Below are positions 16,435-23,901 of a DNA stretch of 64,000 bases, piece by piece (positions within the stretch are counted from its first letter, which is position 1; each line of letters starts with the position of its first letter). Under the pieces are notes generated by a model, which was given only the letters and a program-made list of their open reading frames with translations, made no database searches and was not told the DNA's origin. A program made the position numbers and the translations under genes. The stretch comes from Actinomycetota bacterium (GTDB lineage Bacteria > Actinomycetota > Actinomycetes > Actinomycetales > Dermatophilaceae), in the NCBI GenBank assembly GCA_020161845.1, contig JAIUNK010000007.1, positions 1 to 64,000 of the forward strand. Reading direction: 5' to 3'.

Positions 16435-17415
16435 ATGACCTCTGGCGCCGCCGACCGGGACCGCGACGACGAAGACCCACCCCGCCCTCACCCCTCACGC
16501 CCCGGGGTCACCCCTCTCTATGTGCCGCCGACGGTTCCGGTCTACGGCCTCGACCCGGCGATCTGGTGCGGCGAACGCACTGTTGTCCTTGCGCTCGGTC
16601 TTACGAACCGGCCGGCGACGGGGCTGGACACCTGGTGGTCCGACGATGCCGGTGGCTACGCCCGAGTGAGCAGCGAATGGCACCCGCCCCGCAACTCCGG
16701 CAACCCGCCGTACTGGCCGGACACGCAGACGTGGGCCCGGGGCCGCCTCGTCGAGAGCGTCGGTGTCGGCCTGCGCCTCTCCCGCGACGGCTTGCCACTC
16801 ATCGCGCCGCGCCAATTCGTGCTGCCGTCCGAGGAGGACCTCCGCTCGGCATCGACCGCGCTTTCCGAGCCCTGGTGGGACGGGACATGGCAGGTGGACG
16901 GCCAGAAGCGGGAGTGTCGGTGGTGGAGCGACGGCCGGTACGTCGGGGCCTGTGGCCACGTCGGCGAGATCACGGTCATCGTCTCCGCCACCGGCAGCGA
17001 TCTGCGCCGCTTGCGACTGCAAGCGCTCGTCCCGCCGAGTCCCTTCCCCGTCGACATCTTCGCTGCACAGAGCCAGCGCGAGCTGCATGCCGGCTGCGTC
17101 GAGATGCCGCTGATCAGCGCGGAAGGCCAGCGGCGCGAAGCCGAGAATCGCTCCGGGCTGGGCGCGATCAGCCCGGTGGACCCGCGCGACACGACGTGGG
17201 AGGTCGACGACCCGGCCTACCGGGTGCTCTTCTTCGATGAGCTCGGCGCCTCGGAAGAGTATGAGGTCACCGACTGCGACGTACCGGCCGTGCTGGCCTG
17301 GGCGCAGCGGCGCGCCGGCGAGCGCACCTACGTCGTCTACGCGCTGGTCCGGACCGGCCACGAGGGGCCCGGCCTGATTCGACTTGCCGGCTCTGACCCG
17401 AACCGTCCCGGCTGA
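16435..17415 (+). CDS. Hypothetical Trp-rich protein
   Basis: The 326-residue protein starts at ATG 16435 with GAGAGG seven bases upstream. It opens with a charged disordered tail (DRDRDDEDPPRPHPSRPG). The body is rich in Trp and Tyr (WWSDDAGGY, PWWDGTWQVDG, CRWWSDGRYVGACG) and has no signal peptide or membrane helix. I recognise no family. It is a lone gene between two repeat-containing gaps. Confidence 0.65.
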   Translation: MTSGAADRDRDDEDPPRPHPSRPGVTPLYVPPTVPVYGLDPAIWCGERTVVLALGLTNRPATGLDTWWSDDAGGYARVSSEWHPPRNSGNPPYWPDTQTWARGRLVESVGVGLRLSRDGLPLIAPRQFVLPSEEDLRSASTALSEPWWDGTWQVDGQKRECRWWSDGRYVGACGHVGEITVIVSATGSDLRRLRLQALVPPSPFPVDIFAAQSQRELHAGCVEMPLISAEGQRREAENRSGLGAISPVDPRDTTWEVDDPAYRVLFFDELGASEEYEVTDCDVPAVLAWAQRRAGERTYVVYALVRTGHEGPGLIRLAGSDPNRPG

Positions 17416-17455
17416 TCACACGTGGGCGAGCGCCGCGATGCGCCCGACCATTGAC

Positions 17456-17528
17456 TTATCCACAGGTCGACCGTTCGTCACCTGCACCGATAGCACCATG
17501 GTGCCAAAAGGGCAGGTCACGAACGGTC
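17456..17528. repeat. 60-bp dispersed palindrome with DnaA-box-like site (copy C, inverted layout)
   Basis: The palindrome spans 17469-17528 around CCATGG (17496-17501), 24 of 30 arm positions pairing. TTATCCACAG (17456-17465) lies on the left side, again exactly 3 bases outside the palindrome. It is intergenic, 40 bases after the preceding stop codon. Confidence 0.8.
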
Positions 17529-17550
17529 GCCCTCGGCACCAGCTGCCACG

Positions 17551-17646
17551 CGGGTCAGCGGATCAGCGGATCAGCGGATCAGCGGATCAGCGGATCAGCG
17601 GATCAGCGGGTCAGCGGATCAGCGGATCAGCGGGTCAGCGGATCAG
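17551..17646. repeat. Twelve 8-bp tandem repeats over a stop codon
   Basis: Twelve units of CGGATCAG (three read CGGGTCAG) run 17551-17646. The stop codon of the minus-strand membrane-protein gene (17635-17637) lies in the array, so its last residues (ILIR) come from repeat sequence. Changes in unit number beyond the stop would not alter the protein. Confidence 0.85.
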
Positions 17647-19434
17647 GATGTCGGTGTCGAGGCCGGCCGCCTGGCCGTACAGCTCGTACCGCCGATAACC
17701 CAACGCCTCCAGCCCCTTCGCCTGCGCGGTCGCCCCGTCCCGCGGCCGGGTCACCACGATCGCCCGCGCGCCGAACTCCCGCGCGGCCCGGTCGAGGGTG
17801 GCGGCGTCGAGCGCGTCGTAGGTGGCGGTGGATCCGCTCTCGCACTGCTTCGTTCCGCCGAGGGCGTCGAGGCGGCGGGTCCATTCGCGGTACGGCGCCC
17901 CGCCATACGGCAGGTCCTTGCAGTCCACCACCACGCCGCGCTCCATCGCGAGCTTGAAGTTGGGCCGGTTCGGACTGATCAGGACCTGGACGTCGGAGGG
18001 GATGACCGCCTGGGCGTCGGCCCCCCAGATCGCCTCCGCCGAGCTGGCCGGCCATTGCAGCGGCTCGGGCAGGGCACCGGTGTAGCCACCCGCCCGCACG
18101 ATGCCCAGCCCGCCGACGGCGACGCCGGCGATCGTCACCCCGGCAGCGACCCGGCCGACCCCGGGCCGCCAGCGGTCCCCGACCGTCCGGCCCACCCAGG
18201 CGGCCAGCCCCAGCACGAGCAGCGCCGCCAGGGCCGGCCCGGCGGGGCGGGCAAACTGAAACTCTTCGGCGAAGCGGGTCTTCGTGCCGGGGCTGGTGTA
18301 GAAGACCACCGTCGCCGGGGCCGCGACCAGCACGGACAGCAGCCCGGACCCGACTCGCCAGGCGGCGGCCCCACGCGCGGCTCCGGTCGAGAACGGCAGC
18401 AGCGGCGCCAGCACGCCCCAGACCGCGAACGGGAACACGAGATTGCCCACCCGATAGGCGTTATAGGCCTGCATCAGGCGCCCCAGCACGGGGACACCGC
18501 GACGGTCCAGATACATCGCCACCACCAGCGCCGCGGCGGGCAGCCCGATCGCGAGCAACCACCGCACCCGGTCCCGTCCGGCCAGCCGCAGCGCCACGCC
18601 GAGGGCCAGCACGGCGGCACCGATCGTCGACCACAGCTGCCAGCGACCCCAGGTCGCGGCGGCGCAGTGGAACGGGATGAAGCGGTTGCAGATCTCCACG
18701 AACGCGGCCGGATCGGAGGCGACCGCACGCAGCCGCATCCCGAACAGGACCACGGCGGCGCCGGCCAGCCACCACAGCGCGGCCCGGAGCAGCCCGCCGC
18801 GGACGATCCCGAACCGGGCCCGCGCCCGCCATGCGTCATAGCCCCACACCAGCGCCCCCGCCAGCAGCACCAGCACCCCCATCTGGATGTGCGCGGCCGC
18901 GACGAACGGCAGCACCACCGGCGCCCAGCGCCGCCGCGCCAGCACGGCCGCGAGGAACAGGTAGGCGAGATTGCCGCCGAGCACATTGGGCAGCGCGAGG
19001 GGACTGTTCAGGGTGTTGGTACCGGCCAGGTAAATGGCCTGATAGGAGCTGAGCAGCCCCACCGCGCCGGCCGCGCTGACGGCGACCCACCCGGGCCGGC
19101 ACCAGCGCACCGCGAGCAGCGCGGTGGCCGCGCCGAACGCGGCGAGCGCCAGCAGGTAGTAGATCAGCAGCGCCAGCGGCAACTGCCCCACGCTGCGGCC
19201 GGCCCAGACGACCAGGTCGAAGAGCCAGTGCGGCTGCGGGGCCTCGCGGGTGAACCAGTCGCCGGCGTAGGCCGCCGGATCGGCGGCATGGATGCCGTAC
19301 GGCGCGAGCACGATGTGATCCCCGTAGCCCACCAGGAAACCCCGGCGCGCCCCGCCGCTGGTCAGCTCGTTGCCCACCCCCAGGCCCGCCGCGGCGAGGA
19401 GGGCACCCACGACCACTGACCATCGTCTCGACAC
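17635..19434 (-). CDS. Large polytopic membrane protein, paralogue of the one at 23898-25805
   Basis: The 599-residue product starts at GTG 19434 next to a G-run. About ten hydrophobic helices follow a signature YGDHIVLAPYGIHAADP, then AGDWFTREAPQPHWLFD; a later segment reads EICNRFIPFHCAA, and the soluble C-terminal part has VVDCKDLPYGGAPYREW. The same blocks in the same order occur in the protein at 23898-25805, so the two are diverged paralogues. The architecture of many helices plus an outer C-terminal domain recalls envelope glycosyltransferases of the GT-C type, but I cannot see a convincing catalytic motif. Function unknown; envelope polysaccharide work is suggested only by neighbours. 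Confidence 0.75.
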   Translation of the reverse strand: MSRRWSVVVGALLAAAGLGVGNELTSGGARRGFLVGYGDHIVLAPYGIHAADPAAYAGDWFTREAPQPHWLFDLVVWAGRSVGQLPLALLIYYLLALAAFGAATALLAVRWCRPGWVAVSAAGAVGLLSSYQAIYLAGTNTLNSPLALPNVLGGNLAYLFLAAVLARRRWAPVVLPFVAAAHIQMGVLVLLAGALVWGYDAWRARARFGIVRGGLLRAALWWLAGAAVVLFGMRLRAVASDPAAFVEICNRFIPFHCAAATWGRWQLWSTIGAAVLALGVALRLAGRDRVRWLLAIGLPAAALVVAMYLDRRGVPVLGRLMQAYNAYRVGNLVFPFAVWGVLAPLLPFSTGAARGAAAWRVGSGLLSVLVAAPATVVFYTSPGTKTRFAEEFQFARPAGPALAALLVLGLAAWVGRTVGDRWRPGVGRVAAGVTIAGVAVGGLGIVRAGGYTGALPEPLQWPASSAEAIWGADAQAVIPSDVQVLISPNRPNFKLAMERGVVVDCKDLPYGGAPYREWTRRLDALGGTKQCESGSTATYDALDAATLDRAAREFGARAIVVTRPRDGATAQAKGLEALGYRRYELYGQAAGLDTDILIR

Positions 19435-19598
19435 CCCCCCATTCTGGCCCCTGGGATGACGTCGACTCGGCGCAGCGCCCCCGGCCGGCGGCGCCTCGCG
19501 ATAGCGCCTCGCGGTGGCGCGGTCGCCCGCCTCGGGGTGGCCCAGGCCACGGGCTGCTACGCCCCCGCAAGGACCCCCAGCGGGATAGGTTCTCCACC

Positions 19599-20309
19599 AT
19601 GACCACACACATCGTCGCGATGGGCGGCGGCGGCTTCTCCAGCTCGGAGGGGTACGCGGCGACGAGCCTGGACCGCTACATCCTCTCCCTGACCGATGCG
19701 AAGAACCCGCTGGTCTGCTTCGTACCGACCGCCTCGGGCGACAACGGGCTCTACGTCTCCCGGTTCATGAACGCCTACAGCCACGCGCACGCCCGCACCA
19801 GCGTGCTCACGCTGTGGGAGGGCGCGGCGGCGTCCCTGTCGCGCCTCGACGAGGTCGACGTGTTCCTGGTCGGGGGCGGCAACACCGTCAACATGATGGC
19901 GCTGTGGGCGGCCCACGGGTTGACCCGCAAGTTGCAGGACATCGCGCTGGACTCCAGCCGCAATGTCGTGCTCGCCGGGTCCGGCGCGGGTGGTTCGGCC
20001 TGGTTCGAGGCCTGCACGACGGATGGGTACGGCGCCGGTGTCTCGCCCTTCCCGCACGGCCTGGGCCTGGTCGGGGGCAGCTTCTGCCCGCACTTCGACA
20101 GCGAGGCCGAGCGACGGCCGCAGTTCAAGGAGTTCGTCGACACCAGCCAGCTGCCCTCCGGCTGGGGCGCCGACAACGGGGCCGCGCTGCACTTCGTCGA
20201 CGGTGAGCTGGAGGGCTGCTACGCCGAGCGCGAGGGCGCGGCCATCTACCGGGTCGAGCAGGACGAGAACGGCGCGGACATCACCCAGCAGCCGATGACG
20301 GTGCTCTGA
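19599..20309 (+). CDS. Peptidase E (S51) family protein lacking the nucleophilic serine
   Basis: The 236-residue protein starts at ATG 19599. The fold is that of S51 dipeptidase E: MGGGGFSSSE at the N-terminus, FVPTASGD, VDVFLVGGGNTVNMMALW and a C-terminal WGADNGAALHFVDGE. In active members the nucleophile sits in a G-x-S-A-G motif. Here the matching stretch is LAGSGAGGSAWFE, with glycine where the catalytic serine is expected; the codons (GGG TCC GGC GCG GGT) leave no ambiguity. It may be a pseudoenzyme or use the neighbouring Ser. It stands alone. Confidence 0.82.
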   Translation: MTTHIVAMGGGGFSSSEGYAATSLDRYILSLTDAKNPLVCFVPTASGDNGLYVSRFMNAYSHAHARTSVLTLWEGAAASLSRLDEVDVFLVGGGNTVNMMALWAAHGLTRKLQDIALDSSRNVVLAGSGAGGSAWFEACTTDGYGAGVSPFPHGLGLVGGSFCPHFDSEAERRPQFKEFVDTSQLPSGWGADNGAALHFVDGELEGCYAEREGAAIYRVEQDENGADITQQPMTVL

Positions 20310-20446
20310 TCCGACCGGTACGACTCCCTCGCCGGAGCTGACGTCGTCGCCGGCACAGCCGGCAACCGTCCACAGGCGAGCCGTTGGGGCGCGCGGAGCG
20401 TGCGAGACTGACGACGTCCGCACGCTCCGACCTCGACTGAGGTGTC

Positions 20447-21814
20447 ATGGCTCGCTTCCGCCCCGCCCGCCGTACCCGGTCCAGCCAGACCACCCCACCC
20501 AGCCGGACCACCCCCGCCGGCCGCACGGCCCCTCCCGGCCGCGCCGAACCGACCGGCGGACGGCCCCCGAAGCCCGGCGACGTCACCGCTGCGATCCCCG
20601 TCCAGTTGCAGGTGGCGGCCGGCTACGCGTGGCGACTGATCGTCGTCGCCATCGCGCTGTGGGGTCTCGGTCAGATCCTGGCCGCCACGACCGCCGTGGT
20701 CATCCCGCTGGCGGTCGCGCTGCTGCTGACGGCCCTGCTGATGCCGATCGCCGTGCTGCTCAACCACCGCCTGAACATCCCCCGGCACGCCGCCTCGGCG
20801 ATCACCGTGCTGGCCTTCCTGGCGATCGTCATCGGACTGCTCTCCCTGGCCGGGACCCGCCTCGTGGCGGGCGTCACGGACCTGGTCGACCAGGCCGGCC
20901 TCGGCATCGACCGGGTCACCGACTGGCTGCAGAACGGCCCGCTGCACATCGGCGGCGACAAGATCGCGGAATACATCCAGACCGGCCGTGAGTGGGTCTC
21001 CGAGAACAGCCAGACGCTCTCGCGCGGTGCGCTGCGGGCCAGCGGGACCGCAACGGAGTTCGCCGCCGGCACCCTGATCGCGATGATCTCGACGTTCTTC
21101 TTCCTCGCCGAGGGCGACCGGATCTGGGCCTGGCTGGTCCGGCTGATGCCCGAGCAGGCTCAGTCCGCCATCCACGAGGGCTTCCGCCGGGGTTTCGTGA
21201 GCCTGGGCGCCTACGCGCGCACGCAGTGCCTGGTCGCGGCGGTCGACGCGGTCTTCATCACCTTGGGCGCCAGGGCGCTCGACCTGCCGCTGCTGATCCC
21301 GATGGCGCTGATCATCTTCTTCGCCTCATTCATCCCGATCATCGGGGCGTTCGTGTCGGGGGCGCTGGCGGTGCTCGTGGCGCTGGTGACGCAGGGACCG
21401 GTCGCCGCGCTGATCATGCTGGCCGTGATCCTGGCGGTGCAGCAGATCGAGGGTCACGTCCTGCAGCCGGTGCTGATGAGCAAGGCCGTGGCGTTGCACC
21501 CGCTCGCGGTCATCCTCGGCGTGGGTCTGGGGTCGTTCCTGTTGGGCATCGTCGGCGCCCTGTTCGCCGTGCCCTTCCTTGCCGTCGTCAACGCCACCGT
21601 CAGCTACTGGTCCGGGCGCGACACCTTCCCGGGCCTGGCCCGCGGCATGTCCGCGGTCGGCAGCTCACCGAAGAAGCTGGCCGGGGAGCAGGACGGCGCG
21701 TCTGTCGACGACGTCGAGAAGGAGGAGCAGCAGCGGCTTCGGCGGATCGGCTCGGCGAGTCCCGACGCGCTGCGCCGTACGCACCGCCGCGAGCAGGTGG
21801 CCCGGGAAAGCTGA
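20447..21814 (+). CDS. AI-2E family transporter (PerM/TqsA type)
   Basis: The 455-residue protein starts at ATG 20447. A basic Pro/Thr-rich cytoplasmic tail of about 60 residues precedes about eight helices. Family features are the paired N-terminal helices (VVIPLAVALLLTALLMPIAV), a soluble segment with TDWLQNGPLHIGGDKI, SFIPIIGAFVSGALAVLVAL, and QQIEGHVLQPVLMSKAVALH. Members export small molecules or ions; the autoinducer-2 name covers few of them, so the substrate is unknown. A second member lies at 47233-48693. The acidic/basic C-terminus is disordered. Confidence 0.88.
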   Translation: MARFRPARRTRSSQTTPPSRTTPAGRTAPPGRAEPTGGRPPKPGDVTAAIPVQLQVAAGYAWRLIVVAIALWGLGQILAATTAVVIPLAVALLLTALLMPIAVLLNHRLNIPRHAASAITVLAFLAIVIGLLSLAGTRLVAGVTDLVDQAGLGIDRVTDWLQNGPLHIGGDKIAEYIQTGREWVSENSQTLSRGALRASGTATEFAAGTLIAMISTFFFLAEGDRIWAWLVRLMPEQAQSAIHEGFRRGFVSLGAYARTQCLVAAVDAVFITLGARALDLPLLIPMALIIFFASFIPIIGAFVSGALAVLVALVTQGPVAALIMLAVILAVQQIEGHVLQPVLMSKAVALHPLAVILGVGLGSFLLGIVGALFAVPFLAVVNATVSYWSGRDTFPGLARGMSAVGSSPKKLAGEQDGASVDDVEKEEQQRLRRIGSASPDALRRTHRREQVARES

Positions 21815-21848
21815 GCCGGCCGCTCACGCCGCGCCCGTCGCTCGCCGC

Positions 21849-22517
21849 TCAGTCGCGGTAGAGCGGCGGCACGGGGCGGACGTCCGCCGCGTCCCACGGC
21901 CGGTTGATCCCGCCGAGGGTGAGCACGTGGTCCAGCAGCATCGCGGTGAAGCCCCACACGTAGAGCCCGTCGACCTCGAATCCCGGTGAGCTGTAGCCGT
22001 ACTCGGGCAGGCTCGCGGTGAATCGGCACGCCGGGTCGAGCAGATGGTCGAGATCCGCCCGCACCACCCGGGCCACCTCGAAGCGGTCGATGGCCGTGAT
22101 GGGGTGCGGGTCGCGCCACCACGCGAGCACCGGGGTGACGGCGTTCTGGGAGGGAAACATGTACAGCCCCGGCAGCGTGTCCACCACGGTCACGCTCGGC
22201 GGCACGACACCCACCTCCTCGGCGGCCTCGCGCAGCGCGGCGTCGACGGGTCCGGCGTCGCCCGGGTCGAGTTTGCCCCCGGGGAAAGACGCCTGGTGGG
22301 CGTGGGAGCGCAGGTACGGCGATCGCTGCGTCAGCACCACGTCGTACCCCACCGTCCCGTCCCCGCGCTCATGCCCGGCGAACAGCAGCAGTACGGCGGA
22401 GCGGACCCGCGGGCGCGCCGGCGGCACGAACCGCTGCCACCAGTCGGGCTGCTCGGCCTCCAGCGTGGGCCGGACGGCGCGCAGCCAGTCCGGCACCTCG
22501 GGGACGACGCGGGTCAC
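21849..22517 (-). CDS. Nudix hydrolase, probable CoA pyrophosphatase (NudL-like)
   Basis: The 222-residue protein starts at GTG 22517, overlapping the upstream glycosyltransferase stop. LTQRSPYLRSHAHQASFPGG is the extra signature of the CoA-pyrophosphatase branch, running into a Nudix box GGKLDPGDAGPVDAALREAA followed by EEVGV. The REAAEE part carries the metal-binding Glu residues; the box has Asp where the first conserved Glu often stands, as is common in NudL-type enzymes. It would cleave CoA or derivatives to phosphopantetheine and 3',5'-ADP. It is last in a four-gene operon. Confidence 0.85.
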   Translation of the reverse strand: MTRVVPEVPDWLRAVRPTLEAEQPDWWQRFVPPARPRVRSAVLLLFAGHERGDGTVGYDVVLTQRSPYLRSHAHQASFPGGKLDPGDAGPVDAALREAAEEVGVVPPSVTVVDTLPGLYMFPSQNAVTPVLAWWRDPHPITAIDRFEVARVVRADLDHLLDPACRFTASLPEYGYSSPGFEVDGLYVWGFTAMLLDHVLTLGGINRPWDAADVRPVPPLYRD

Positions 22518-23254
22518 CCTGCGACTGTACGGCGTGCGCCGAGCACGGCAGCTCGACGGCGCAGCCGCACCAACCCGGCCGCCATCTCCCCGATGTCGGC
22601 GACCCTGATCCGGGTGCCCCCGGCGTCCGCGCGCTGCCGCAGCGTGATCGGCACCTCCGTGATGGCCAGGCCCTGGCAGTGCCCGGCGTACAGCAGTTCC
22701 GTCGAGAAGAGGTAGCCGCCCTCCCGCAGCCGCGGCAGCACCTCGCGCGCCCACGCGGTGGGCACGAACACGGTGCCCTGGGTGTCCCCCACGGACATGC
22801 GGAGCACGATCCGGCGCAGCCACGTGAACACGAAGGTCATCAGCCGCCGCAGCGCGGAGCGCGGTACGACGGAGTCCTGGTGCGCCTTGGAGCCGATGAC
22901 CAGCCCGGTCGGGCAGCCGGCGGCCCGATAGGCGGTGACATCGGTCATCCCGAACGGCAGGTCGTCGGCGGTGAGCAGAACCACGTCGCCGCTGGCGCGG
23001 CGGATGCCCTCGGCGTAGGCCTCGCCCAACCCGACCGCCGACTGGCAGGCGATCACCGGCACCGGCCAGTCGGTGCGGGCCGCGAGGGCCTGGGCGCGGT
23101 CCCAGGTGCCGTCCCGCGAGCCGTTCTCCACGAGGATCACCTCGGCCCCGGGGCTCTCGGCCAGCGCCGTGGCCAGGATCTCGACGCTGTGCGGCAGGGC
23201 GACGCCACTGTTGTGCGCCGGGACCACGACGGACAGGCGGGGCAGATCGGTCAT
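22514..23254 (-). CDS. Family 2 glycosyltransferase, DPM/GtrB-like
   Basis: The 246-residue protein starts at ATG 23254, overlapping gtrA. GT-A motifs are LSVVVPAHNSG, VILVENGSRDGT and LLTADDLPFG, the last in place of DxD. It resembles polyprenyl-phosphate sugar synthases but lacks the long C-terminal membrane helices. With the GtrA protein it would make and flip a lipid-linked sugar for envelope glycans (inference from the gtrA pair). Confidence 0.85.
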   Translation of the reverse strand: MTDLPRLSVVVPAHNSGVALPHSVEILATALAESPGAEVILVENGSRDGTWDRAQALAARTDWPVPVIACQSAVGLGEAYAEGIRRASGDVVLLTADDLPFGMTDVTAYRAAGCPTGLVIGSKAHQDSVVPRSALRRLMTFVFTWLRRIVLRMSVGDTQGTVFVPTAWAREVLPRLREGGYLFSTELLYAGHCQGLAITEVPITLRQRADAGGTRIRVADIGEMAAGLVRLRRRAAVLGARRTVAG

Positions 23255-23901
23255 CGCTTCCCTGTTTCGGAGTCGGAGGAGGCCAGCGGATCGCGACCCG
23301 GGGTCAAGTCAGTGGGCGGATCAGCGGGCAGGTCAGCGGGCGGGTCAGTGGACAGGTCACTGGGGTGATCGGCGGGCCGGGTCCCGGGCGCCGGGTCGGG
23401 CGCGCCGCCCCGGTCGAGCCGGCCGATGTTGGCCACCGCCCGCACCCGCAGGGCGGCCCGCTCGTGCCAGGCGACCGTTTCCGCGTCGGCGGGCAGCGGG
23501 TGGGTGCGGTCGACATACACCCAGTGCTTGTAGGCGAAGTAGTTCCAGACCGTGATGATCCCGGTGGCCAGGAACTGCCGCCGCGCCGTGCCGAGGCCCA
23601 GCGAGCTGCCGAGCTCGTGCAGGGGGATCTGGGCCAGCGTGTTCACCCCGGCGAGGAGGAGATAGCGCAGCATCGAGCCGTTGACATCGGCCTCGGAGCG
23701 GAACGTGAACACCCGTTGCAGGGTGTAGGCCACGCCGAACGTGAGCAGGAACGCCGCTGGGGCCGCGACCCGCTCCGGGTCCCAGTGCAGGTGCACGATG
23801 AGGATGTTGAGCAGCAGCACGTTGACGGCGAAGCTGCCCCCGCCCACCACCAGGTAGCGCATCACGGAATGCCGCAGCAGCCGATTCGCCAGGGCGATCA
23901 T
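23251..23901 (-). CDS. GtrA-family membrane protein (polyprenyl-phosphate sugar flippase)
   Basis: The 216-residue protein starts at ATG 23901, overlapping the large membrane protein gene by 4 bases. Four helices carry the GtrA pattern: RYLVVGGGSFAVNVLLLNIL, RVFTFRSEA after helix two, and FAYKHWVYVDRTHPL after helix four. A long tail ends in Asp/Pro repeats (DPPADLPADPPTDL) encoded by degenerate 12-bp repeats. It probably moves an undecaprenyl-linked sugar across the membrane, supplied by the adjacent glycosyltransferase. Confidence 0.85.
   Translation of the reverse strand: MIALANRLLRHSVMRYLVVGGGSFAVNVLLLNILIVHLHWDPERVAAPAAFLLTFGVAYTLQRVFTFRSEADVNGSMLRYLLLAGVNTLAQIPLHELGSSLGLGTARRQFLATGIITVWNYFAYKHWVYVDRTHPLPADAETVAWHERAALRVRAVANIGRLDRGGAPDPAPGTRPADHPSDLSTDPPADLPADPPTDLTPGRDPLASSDSETGKR

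Noticed and set aside
7587..17465. Replication origin indicated by DnaA boxes
   Set aside because: Boxes are single and kilobases apart, each tied to a palindrome; there is no dnaA, dnaN or box cluster.
17551..17646. Possible CRISPR array
   Set aside because: Units are 8 bp and directly tandem with no spacers; it is a simple tandem repeat.
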